DNA from: a virus
DNA length: 64,000 nt
Strand: one strand, 5' to 3'
Virus record (IMG/VR): IMGVR_UViG_3300042563_002146
Coordinates: 1-64,000 of that record
Part shown: piece after piece, positions 56,801 to 64,000 of the stretch
Position numbering within the stretch: the stretch's first letter is position 1
Layout: every line of letters begins with the position of its first letter
The notes under the pieces: model-generated
The model's database searches: none
What the model saw: the letters and a program-made list of their open reading frames with translations, nothing else
Told to the model about the DNA's origin: nothing
Translations under genes and position numbers: made by a program

Positions 56801-59800
56801 TATCAACAGTAGTTGACTTATCTAAAATTGATGGCAATGTACTTGGTATGTTTAAAGACAGAGTAATTCATTTAAATAATGAAATACTTTCTAAAGGAGT
56901 TGTGTATCATGAATCATTTCATGGTGTATTTCGTTACCTAATGACACCAGAGCAACGATCTAAATTAATTGAACAGGTAACTTCAAATGTAAAAAATAAG
57001 AAGTTATTTACACCTTCTGCATTAAAAGCATTTGCAAGTGAAAGAAACTATATTTATGATTATGAAAAAATGATGAATTTACAAGCAGAAGAAATTCTTG
57101 CTGATGGTTTTCAAAATTACATGATTAAAAATACTAAACCTAAAGGTTTACTTGAACAACTATTTTCATTACTAAAAAAATTAATTGACATGTTTATTAA
57201 ACGTGGCGATGTAATTGATGGTACATATAAAGATATAAAAAGAGGTTACTATTCAACAGCGCAAATTCAATCAGGTATGTATGATGGACAAGCTGCTTAT
57301 GCATTAATTCCTGGATTAAAAACCATTGTTAAAAATAATAAAAATGCATCTGGTGTAAGTCAAAAACAATCATCATTACAAAAAGCTGATCAAAATCAAT
57401 TAGTATATATGGTATCAAAATATATTATTGAAGATACTTCAGGTAAAACTTTTGATGAAAAATTTGAAACATCAAGACAATTGATTTTAAACAATGTATA
57501 TAATTTAGACAGAATTATTGAAAAAAATCCTGAGTATACAAGAGAAGAAGTTGTTAAAGCATATGGTGATTTGTATTCAAACTATAGATTTATGCTTGGT
57601 GCAAGAGCATTAGGTGAAACTATTAATGATGTAAATAATTCTGGTAATGATAAATTTAACAAAAGAACATTACCAAATAAAATTAAACAATATAAAGATA
57701 AGTCACTTGATAATGACTTAGGTCAAGTATCACTTGATGTACTTAAAAAACTTGTTAAAGAAAAAACAAGAGAGTTATATTCAATGTTGGATGGTGTAGG
57801 AAATGCGATAAGCAAAGATGTATTAGCAAAAGAATTATCTGGAGAAAATGAATTTAAATCTCAACTAGACGAAGATGCAGAAGATAATGAAGAATTATCT
57901 GATGATGTAAATACTGAGGAAGAATTTGGTCAACATAATAGATTGGATTCTGCACCAAGACAAATAAGAAGATTTCTTGCAATCATTGATTATGACAAGA
58001 AAGACTCTAAAACTGGTATGATTATTCCTCGTGTTATAGATGGCGAATCTCTTTATGGTACTTTATTAAAAATTACTTCTGATATTTCTGTTGATAATAT
58101 AATAAATCACATTAGAGTAATAGCAAATACATATAAAGAAGATGGTAATGTAGAAGCAGCTGGTGATTTACAAGCAGTATATGATAAACTTGCTTCGTAT
58201 ACATCTATGGATGAAAATGGTAATCCAGCAACTAACAAACAATTATATAATATGTTTAAAGATGTGCTACATGGTACTGAAACAAATTATATGATTATGT
58301 ATGCTACTTTAAAAACAGGTATTTTTGAAGAAGAAGGAAATAATATTTCTAGTTTTACCATGTCAGATAGAGTAATGCAAGCTGATATAGTAAATAGAAG
58401 ACGTAACTTAGTGTCTTCTATGATTACAACTCATGCAAAAAAACGTACTGATCCAGAATATATTCAATCAGTAAAAAATCTTATTGCAATTTCTGATAAA
58501 ATTATTAATGAAAAAATATTAATGGGTAGTAGTAAAGAAGCAAATACTACTTTAGAAACTTATACATTTGATTTGTACAATGCATTTAATGCAGTTGGTA
58601 TTAGTTTACCAAAGTCATTAATTAGAATGTCTTTACTTGCTATTGATAAAATTGATAATAACAACAATGCATTAACTCAAGTAAATAAAAATACACTTGA
58701 ACATTATGATACAAATAAATCTTTAATATTAGAAAGTGCTTATTTACAAAAAGATTACTTTAGAGATATTAAAGCAATTTACAAAAATGTAATAGATGAA
58801 TCAATAACATCTAATGCGTTTGGAAAAATGCTTGATGATAAAAATGATAATTTAAATAGATTTTTTAGTGTAACAAATAAATTTGCAAAATACATTATTA
58901 AATATGATGCAACAGATTTACCAAGTGTATTTAGAAATGCTGCAGGTAAACCTGTATATCGATATACTAAGTATACACCATTACATACTATTTCACAATC
59001 TATAAGACAAGAAGGATTACTAGACACATTAAAAAAAGATCCATACTACAATGATTTCTTAGAAGATTTTTATTCTGACAATCCATTGTTTAATGACTTA
59101 CTAAAAGGTGATAATACTAAAAAATCAAAAGTAGCTAAATTATTAATGGACAATATGAATATATCATTATTTGGTGGTATTGCTCAGTTTAATAATAAAA
59201 CTTATAAAGATGGTAAAACTTTTGGTAAATTAGATGATCAATCACTTCATATTATGAGTATCTTATCTTTCTTACAAAGAAGTAATATATCATCATATGA
59301 AACTGTAATAGATGAAGATGGTAACGTAACAACTCCAAAAACTACTATACAAACTTATGCACGTTCATTTGACACATTAGAAGCATCACAAACAAACTTT
59401 TTAATTACAGCATTATATCAACAATATGCTGATACTAAAGGTGTTACAAAAAATAAAAATAATCATCTTAAAATTGTTGATGATCTTGAAGCAAAAGTAA
59501 AACAAGAGTTTAACAGAATTAAAAAAGAATGGAATAGAAGAAGTGAAAATAAAACTAATTTTGATTCTGGTACTTCTAACTTACTTGTAAATAAATATAA
59601 TGGTGTATTAGACAGTGTTGATAAAACAAAAGCAAATGTTGAACAAGAAAATTTAAGAGCATATAATTTTAATGTGTTTCCGTATTTTTTCAGTGCACCA
59701 GAAAATGAATTATTTACAAACAATTTAACTCAATTAGCAAAAGATAATACAGTTCAATTTGAAGATCTTGATGAAAGTACTTTGTCAGAATTACGTGATG

Positions 59801-62800
59801 GTTTAAATACTTTTGCACAAAAAGAATTAACTATGTATATAGATGAGTTAAAAAATCTTGGAGTAGTAAAAGAAAATGAAGAAACTGTAAAAGCAATTAA
59901 AAAAAATACTACTACTGGTGAAATTATACTAGAAGATGGTATGCCTATTATAACAGAAACTAGACAACCTAATATTAAATATTTAACATCTAATTTAATT
60001 GCAGATACATTAAAAATAGATTTTAATAAACCAGTTAGTCTTTTAGATGTATATTCAAAAACAAAAGAAAATTATGATATTAGAGGTGAAAAAGTACAAC
60101 AAGGAAATTTAGAAGGATTACTTGCAGATCACTTTTTTAATAACTGGTATAACTCATTAAATGTTAATGAAATATTTACAGGTGATAGAGCATTAAATGT
60201 AAAAGATGGTATTGATGCTACTAAACGTAATAAAAAATTCCTTGCTTCTGGTAGCACAATGAAAGAAGGATTCCATAGAGTTGCGTATTTAAATACAATT
60301 GAAGGGTATGTAAATAATAAATATCCTGAATATGGTCCATATTATTCTGCAGTAGAAGTTTTAAATGATTTTAAAATAACTGATCCTTCTATAAAGAAAT
60401 ACATATATGAAAATTATAGAGTAGATAAAAATGATGTATATGAAATATTTGATGGACAAAGTATTTCATCATTGTTTCATCAAGCAGATATGAATGATTC
60501 TTTAGGAAGAGTAACTCCTGAAATTTTAAATTCAATTATTGCAAAACATTACCGTGAACTTACTGAAGAAGAAGTACGCGAAATGGAAAAAAACAAAATT
60601 GTAAATAATCCAAAGAAAACAGTTACTGCTTCTCGTAATATTTATCATAAACAATCAGAAACATATATTGATAGAAATAGTGTTAGTAGATTAATTATAC
60701 CAGAAGGTTCAACAAAAGAACAAGCATATAGTCGTTTACATTTTTATTATACTGATATATATTCTTCCAGAAAACAAATTCAAGAATATGATAAAATTAA
60801 TAAAGAAACAAAATCAAATGAATTAGATACAGCAATTGCTGATTTAGAAAAAGACATTCAAGATACATATACTATTATTCATAAATTTTATGAACCATTA
60901 CCGCATAGAGTAAAATTACATAATATTTTGAACTCGATGGAGTATCATAATATTGATCAATTAATGGATACATCTGCATCTAAAAATGCAACAAAACTTC
61001 CTGTTGATTATTTTGCAAATGCAAATTTAAATGAATATTTACCATTAAATTTATCATCATTAAATGTAAACAATGAAGATAAGTATCTTCAAGTGGAAAC
61101 TTCTGGTGTACATGATACTGCTAGATTCTCTGTACAAGGTAAAATATTAATTGCTGCAGATTTACAATATGTAGAACAACTTGCTAATAAAAGACATGAG
61201 GAAGAAGGTACAATTATGTCATCTACTGAAAGAAAAGCAATGAATGATATTGGTAATGTGCTAGTAAAATATCAAGAAACATTGTTTGATATTGCAGATT
61301 CCAATTTGCAATCTCTAAAACACTTTTTAAGAAAAGATAAAAACTTTGAGTTAGGAAAAATATTTAATTTAATTAGAGAAAATCTTGAGTCACAAAATGC
61401 TCCTGCTTCTATGTTAAAGTTATTTGATGTTGATAATTCTGGTAAACCAGTTCACAATGCTAACTTACCTGGAATAAGAAGTATGCTTGAGTATTATTTC
61501 TTTTCATTATATAGCAAACATGTAACAGATGAAAGAGGTTCTGGATTTAAAAATATTCACGTGTCATCATTTGGATACAACGTATTAGAAAATGAAGATG
61601 GTACTATTGTAACAACTGAAGAATATCAAAATAATCCAAGTGCATATCCTAATGTAAAAGATAGACCACTTACTGTTAGTATTGAAAATATATATAATGA
61701 TGCAGGTGAAATAATTAATAAAAGATATCTAGTTGAATGTATTTTACCAAAACAATTTTTTAAAAATAAACAGCAAGAACAATTCTTTTTAGATAATCTT
61801 ACAGAAATGTTTGCTCTTCGTATTCCTACTGAAGATAAACGTTCTATGATTGCTTTAAAAGTAGTTGACTATGTTGATAGTTCTAATTTAAATACAATCA
61901 TAGTACCACAGTTTATTCATTTACTTGCTGGTTCTGATTTTGATATTGATTCATTATATGGTCAAACATATGCACATTATGTAAATGTTATTGGTAACTA
62001 TAATAAATTTGGTGAATATGATACATACGCATCTGCTAACCAAGGAAAGTTTATTGAGTTTTTACAATACAAAATGGAAGATGAAGATTATAAATCTTTA
62101 GTAAAAGCAAAAAGAACTGCAATAATAAATTCAAAAGCATTTGATCCAAGTGCAAATACACTTGAAGTAATGTATGGATTTGGATTTAATCAAGCAGATT
62201 ATTTATATTGTGTAAGTCAAAATTATTTTCAAAATATAAATTCTGATGATGATGTTTTATCTGAAGAAATTGATCAATTGAAAAAAGACAAAGAAGTATC
62301 TAGATTAGCTTTTGTTCAAGCAAAAGAAGATAACGATAATAATCCATCTGATTATACTGCAGAAAACAATAGAAGAATATTTGGTAAACAACACGCAGAT
62401 ATAAAAGTTAATTTACAAGAAAAATTCTGGTTACAAAAATTTGTTAAAGGTGCTTTACGTATTGAAGCTGCATTACAAGTATTTGAAAAATATGGATTAC
62501 CTGTTGATCAAAAAAACTTTGATAAAAATATTGTAAATCATTTGTCAGTACTACCAATACATCAGAACAAAAACTTACAAGCAAAAATAGATATATTATC
62601 TAATGAAGCAGTATTTAAGAATTTGTATATACATGAAAGATCATCTGTTGAAGCATTTGAAAATATTAGTACTGAGTATGGTATAGATTTAAATAACTTT
62701 GGAACTAAATCAGATCCAAATACTATTACATCATTAGTTAAATCAAAATCATTAGGTTCATCTTACAAAGATGGTATTGGTATTACAGCATCTCTTCAAA

Positions 62801-64000
62801 AGTTTTTAGCACTTGCTAGTCAATATGGATTAGAATTAAATAATGAAAACATTATTTGGAAATATAAAAGTAATAAAACTGATTCTTTAGGTAATCAAAA
62901 AACTGTTGACAATTTGTTTTCAAAATTTGGTTCAATCAATGTAGATGGTGAACGTGTAATTGCAATTAATGGTAATATTCTTGGAATGTTTGCTGATGGT
63001 ATGAAAAAACCTATACCAGCGGCATTACAAATGAATGAAGTAAATGCTGGTATTACTCTTGCAATGATTGGTGTAGGATTAGATCCTGCATTTGCATTTG
63101 GATTTAACTTTATACCAGAAATAAAACAAGCAGTAAATAATATTCAAGCATCTCGTTTTGCAATTAGTGAATCTACATCAAGTGAATATAAGTTTTTAAA
63201 TAATGAAATAACTAATACCATGAAATCTTTTGTTGAAGACAACGGTGGTAGAATGTTACTTAAAGAGTTAGTTGATGCAAATTTAATTACTCCAGAATCT
63301 AATGTATTTAAAGTTGTTATTAATAAAGAAAATTTATTAATTGATTTCAAAGCAAAAAAACTTGATGAATATAGATTAGAAAATAATTTATTGACTGTCA
63401 ATGACATAGGATATGAAGTTACATCTCTTGTTGGAGATGTTGAGACTAGTTTATCTAGTGAAGCTCAAAAACTTATATTATTACAATTATATAAAGAACA
63501 ATCACAACAAGCATGGAGTTTAAGAAATGCTGGTTCTATAGTTGATTTGTATAAAAAACTTAATCCTTCATTAGTATCTTTTGACAAGTTAATGAAAAAC
63601 ATTAATGAACTTAGAGATGGTAATTCGATATTTACTGTTGAATCAACTGATAAATTGTTTAGAGATAAACAAGTATGGGTTCCATTAAAAAGTGCTATTG
63701 ATGATTTAAATGAACAATCAGTAATATTTTTAGAAAGAACATCATTTTTTAGACCTATTGCAAATACATTTGGTACAGTATTTACAGATCCATCTAACAT
63801 TGCTAAAACTATTACAAGTTTTATTGGTATTCGTAAGTATCAAATGAACCAACATAAAAATCATGAAGGTACAGATCCTGTAGCACAAGCAAATTTTGAT
63901 TTAGATAACGCACTTCTTAAAGAAGTATTTACTGCAGATTATTGGTTCAATAACAAGTTAGAAGAAAAACTTGATGTAATGAAAATTAAATATCCAGATA
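53830..64000 (+). CDS. Giant virion RNA polymerase, partial at window edge
   Basis: The frame opens at ATG 53830 (MAKCELSTDKYISVVKNLIK) and stays open for more than 3,390 codons to the window end. Residues 2703-2707 read DFDID within PQFIHLLAGSDFDIDSLYG, the DxDxD metal-binding motif of the crAss-like single-chain RNA polymerase related to YonO and to two-barrel polymerases, characterised in Cellulophaga phage phi14:2 gp66. HESFH at 1027-1031 (VVYHESFHGVFRYL) is an additional zincin-like motif. Segments such as DSAPRQIRRFLAI fit the family. The enzyme is packaged and transcribes early genes after ejection. The 3' end is beyond the window. Confidence 0.85.
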   Translation, partial: MAKCELSTDKYISVVKNLIKLNPSEYRNFDKTAEFILKSGLSNYEKSLSLYSIAEIYIGLHGLDKRFYELGKADRIADARVLLDDTDQFISSVSELYSVKKAPTAKIETIERMINDLSKKTVVTRKDLTSSNGILNAIKNYFNTIEFEDETIREGYIDNVNHQLKSMLRELNTSDSHKDLLLKAVDTTISALKKTSQFISLRDIASLAELNNELVTLVNGQMIEAIPRPDGLYVYDQMGNEQKINEKDIVARKDARNDDYSNSNTGKQEFFEDTILSNFKIKPLENEVFKKEQIITKLKKMGDAVTAGIKIHAVKISTVGDDRLKRIHDVAVDPKYKGLANRTYETFENDTQVEYLKSTSKGTVITVARPKQSENQYVLVGEIIGSGEKFYLYPLDNYVFLNSDNTTQKIDFSNPVHLEMVKEHSIKRTAEGVTDLTQNDLETLKNTYSLHNMFKANMTDFLSTKFNDAISSVDVSEQFFFQYSINSQKVGKTTIQNLADLIDTDKSLSRKLTIVTLDTFGKTIKEEERNLIFMFTKFNDYKDASGNYKPKDQQNKFQLVNLLNGNERIKITNAEGEEVDTVTQQAYLDNHFDSSIKMNDTYIKEKIFNGKYYENQNHIIIRFNNNKTYGYKIVKPIYALEQTQGFATFLNTLSDVLQAPDKSSQLRSFNSRVYKFAGFTASSGKVELYANFANDAKGNLQVEIRPPSNAKADSKYGFILQSQPNKGAFNFSLAENEKDLIKDNARTKDLISKVVGENIIFSNLDLNKLKDVTRFYSLLNKLSKDSNPSENVLNLIEAIETQQNNFSKILNEKVIEKLLKVGEFFPGFLDNFNKDYPNPKHLILDIKANGKEVPRVIFADKNESQAKKDFIASASSLELHDIPQKKLVITSKSPVSTVTKIANVPLTEVTEHPIENIPVSKPTLFEQMFGNEVTEETTTKEEIDLSDDIPEIDLFSISNSEVQTETDAQRENSIQWLQNSLPQFDISQEELSTVVDLSKIDGNVLGMFKDRVIHLNNEILSKGVVYHESFHGVFRYLMTPEQRSKLIEQVTSNVKNKKLFTPSALKAFASERNYIYDYEKMMNLQAEEILADGFQNYMIKNTKPKGLLEQLFSLLKKLIDMFIKRGDVIDGTYKDIKRGYYSTAQIQSGMYDGQAAYALIPGLKTIVKNNKNASGVSQKQSSLQKADQNQLVYMVSKYIIEDTSGKTFDEKFETSRQLILNNVYNLDRIIEKNPEYTREEVVKAYGDLYSNYRFMLGARALGETINDVNNSGNDKFNKRTLPNKIKQYKDKSLDNDLGQVSLDVLKKLVKEKTRELYSMLDGVGNAISKDVLAKELSGENEFKSQLDEDAEDNEELSDDVNTEEEFGQHNRLDSAPRQIRRFLAIIDYDKKDSKTGMIIPRVIDGESLYGTLLKITSDISVDNIINHIRVIANTYKEDGNVEAAGDLQAVYDKLASYTSMDENGNPATNKQLYNMFKDVLHGTETNYMIMYATLKTGIFEEEGNNISSFTMSDRVMQADIVNRRRNLVSSMITTHAKKRTDPEYIQSVKNLIAISDKIINEKILMGSSKEANTTLETYTFDLYNAFNAVGISLPKSLIRMSLLAIDKIDNNNNALTQVNKNTLEHYDTNKSLILESAYLQKDYFRDIKAIYKNVIDESITSNAFGKMLDDKNDNLNRFFSVTNKFAKYIIKYDATDLPSVFRNAAGKPVYRYTKYTPLHTISQSIRQEGLLDTLKKDPYYNDFLEDFYSDNPLFNDLLKGDNTKKSKVAKLLMDNMNISLFGGIAQFNNKTYKDGKTFGKLDDQSLHIMSILSFLQRSNISSYETVIDEDGNVTTPKTTIQTYARSFDTLEASQTNFLITALYQQYADTKGVTKNKNNHLKIVDDLEAKVKQEFNRIKKEWNRRSENKTNFDSGTSNLLVNKYNGVLDSVDKTKANVEQENLRAYNFNVFPYFFSAPENELFTNNLTQLAKDNTVQFEDLDESTLSELRDGLNTFAQKELTMYIDELKNLGVVKENEETVKAIKKNTTTGEIILEDGMPIITETRQPNIKYLTSNLIADTLKIDFNKPVSLLDVYSKTKENYDIRGEKVQQGNLEGLLADHFFNNWYNSLNVNEIFTGDRALNVKDGIDATKRNKKFLASGSTMKEGFHRVAYLNTIEGYVNNKYPEYGPYYSAVEVLNDFKITDPSIKKYIYENYRVDKNDVYEIFDGQSISSLFHQADMNDSLGRVTPEILNSIIAKHYRELTEEEVREMEKNKIVNNPKKTVTASRNIYHKQSETYIDRNSVSRLIIPEGSTKEQAYSRLHFYYTDIYSSRKQIQEYDKINKETKSNELDTAIADLEKDIQDTYTIIHKFYEPLPHRVKLHNILNSMEYHNIDQLMDTSASKNATKLPVDYFANANLNEYLPLNLSSLNVNNEDKYLQVETSGVHDTARFSVQGKILIAADLQYVEQLANKRHEEEGTIMSSTERKAMNDIGNVLVKYQETLFDIADSNLQSLKHFLRKDKNFELGKIFNLIRENLESQNAPASMLKLFDVDNSGKPVHNANLPGIRSMLEYYFFSLYSKHVTDERGSGFKNIHVSSFGYNVLENEDGTIVTTEEYQNNPSAYPNVKDRPLTVSIENIYNDAGEIINKRYLVECILPKQFFKNKQQEQFFLDNLTEMFALRIPTEDKRSMIALKVVDYVDSSNLNTIIVPQFIHLLAGSDFDIDSLYGQTYAHYVNVIGNYNKFGEYDTYASANQGKFIEFLQYKMEDEDYKSLVKAKRTAIINSKAFDPSANTLEVMYGFGFNQADYLYCVSQNYFQNINSDDDVLSEEIDQLKKDKEVSRLAFVQAKEDNDNNPSDYTAENNRRIFGKQHADIKVNLQEKFWLQKFVKGALRIEAALQVFEKYGLPVDQKNFDKNIVNHLSVLPIHQNKNLQAKIDILSNEAVFKNLYIHERSSVEAFENISTEYGIDLNNFGTKSDPNTITSLVKSKSLGSSYKDGIGITASLQKFLALASQYGLELNNENIIWKYKSNKTDSLGNQKTVDNLFSKFGSINVDGERVIAINGNILGMFADGMKKPIPAALQMNEVNAGITLAMIGVGLDPAFAFGFNFIPEIKQAVNNIQASRFAISESTSSEYKFLNNEITNTMKSFVEDNGGRMLLKELVDANLITPESNVFKVVINKENLLIDFKAKKLDEYRLENNLLTVNDIGYEVTSLVGDVETSLSSEAQKLILLQLYKEQSQQAWSLRNAGSIVDLYKKLNPSLVSFDKLMKNINELRDGNSIFTVESTDKLFRDKQVWVPLKSAIDDLNEQSVIFLERTSFFRPIANTFGTVFTDPSNIAKTITSFIGIRKYQMNQHKNHEGTDPVAQANFDLDNALLKEVFTADYWFNNKLEEKLDVMKIKYPD

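Noticed and set aside
63465-63800. 111-residue leftward frame near the window end
   Set aside because: Antisense to the RNA polymerase frame, which remains open through it; composition matches an antisense shadow.
1-64000. CRISPR array, insertion sequence or integrase
   Set aside because: No spaced direct repeats, terminal inverted repeats or transposase/integrase motifs were seen; the window is a continuous structural gene array.

Overview
The window looks like the structural (late) half of a large tailed-phage genome of the crAss-like type (Crassvirales: podovirus-like phages of Bacteroidota). The DNA is very AT-rich. After a short leftward gene region at the left edge, every gene from position 627 to the right end reads rightward with tight spacing. 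About 40 genes end in TAA or, twice, TAG; none ends in TGA. Intergenic promoters fit the Bacteroidota -7 consensus TAnnTTTG, and start codons follow A-rich leaders rather than strong Shine-Dalgarno sites. Together with the crAss-like gene order this suggests a Bacteroidota host, perhaps a flavobacterium (inference).

Layout. 1-626: one partial and one small leftward gene, a G-rich island and a divergent promoter region. 627-1976: four tiny helical proteins and a GroES-like co-chaperonin candidate. 1985-2851: an RNA block with an unidentified structured RNA, a tRNA with CAU anticodon, one small gene and a phage-encoded tmRNA followed by a long hairpin. 2893-5507: winged-helix protein, HU/IHF-like protein, Cys-rich protein, PD-(D/E)XK nuclease and two conserved small proteins leading into packaging. 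5498-13508: large terminase, portal, acidic scaffold candidate and major capsid protein. 13573-17812: two tiny basic peptides ending in KKC, a head-region protein, a connector-like protein, a Dps-like protein whose ferroxidase residues keep Dps spacing, and an abundant-type structural protein with an inserted beta module. 17926-23808: a Cys-rich fibre/adhesin cassette whose members share an N-terminal anchor, with a duplicated head domain and a Bacteroidota-type adhesin domain. 23944-34106: metallophosphoesterase, tail ring proteins and the muzzle, here split in two genes. 34108-53812: five very large internal (cargo/ejection) proteins; the first carries a zinc ribbon, two HExxH motifs, an NlpC/P60- or CHAP-like domain and a lytic-transglycosylase-like domain. 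53830 to the end: a giant open frame with the DFDID metal-binding motif of crAss-like virion RNA polymerase, open for more than 3,390 codons and cut by the window edge.

Working together: terminase, portal, scaffold and capsid proteins build and fill the head; ring and muzzle proteins make the short tail; the fibre cassette binds the host; the giant cargo proteins are probably packaged and ejected, opening the peptidoglycan and delivering the RNA polymerase that starts early transcription. The tmRNA, tRNA and GroES-like gene suggest that the phage supplements host translation quality control and folding while it makes these very long proteins.

The most unusual items are the tmRNA with its atypical tag frame, the structured RNA before the tRNA, the recurring YGG motif across the virion proteins, the Dps-like protein, and the split muzzle with matching Cys modules on both sides of the break. 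All family names come from reading motifs by eye; no database search was run.
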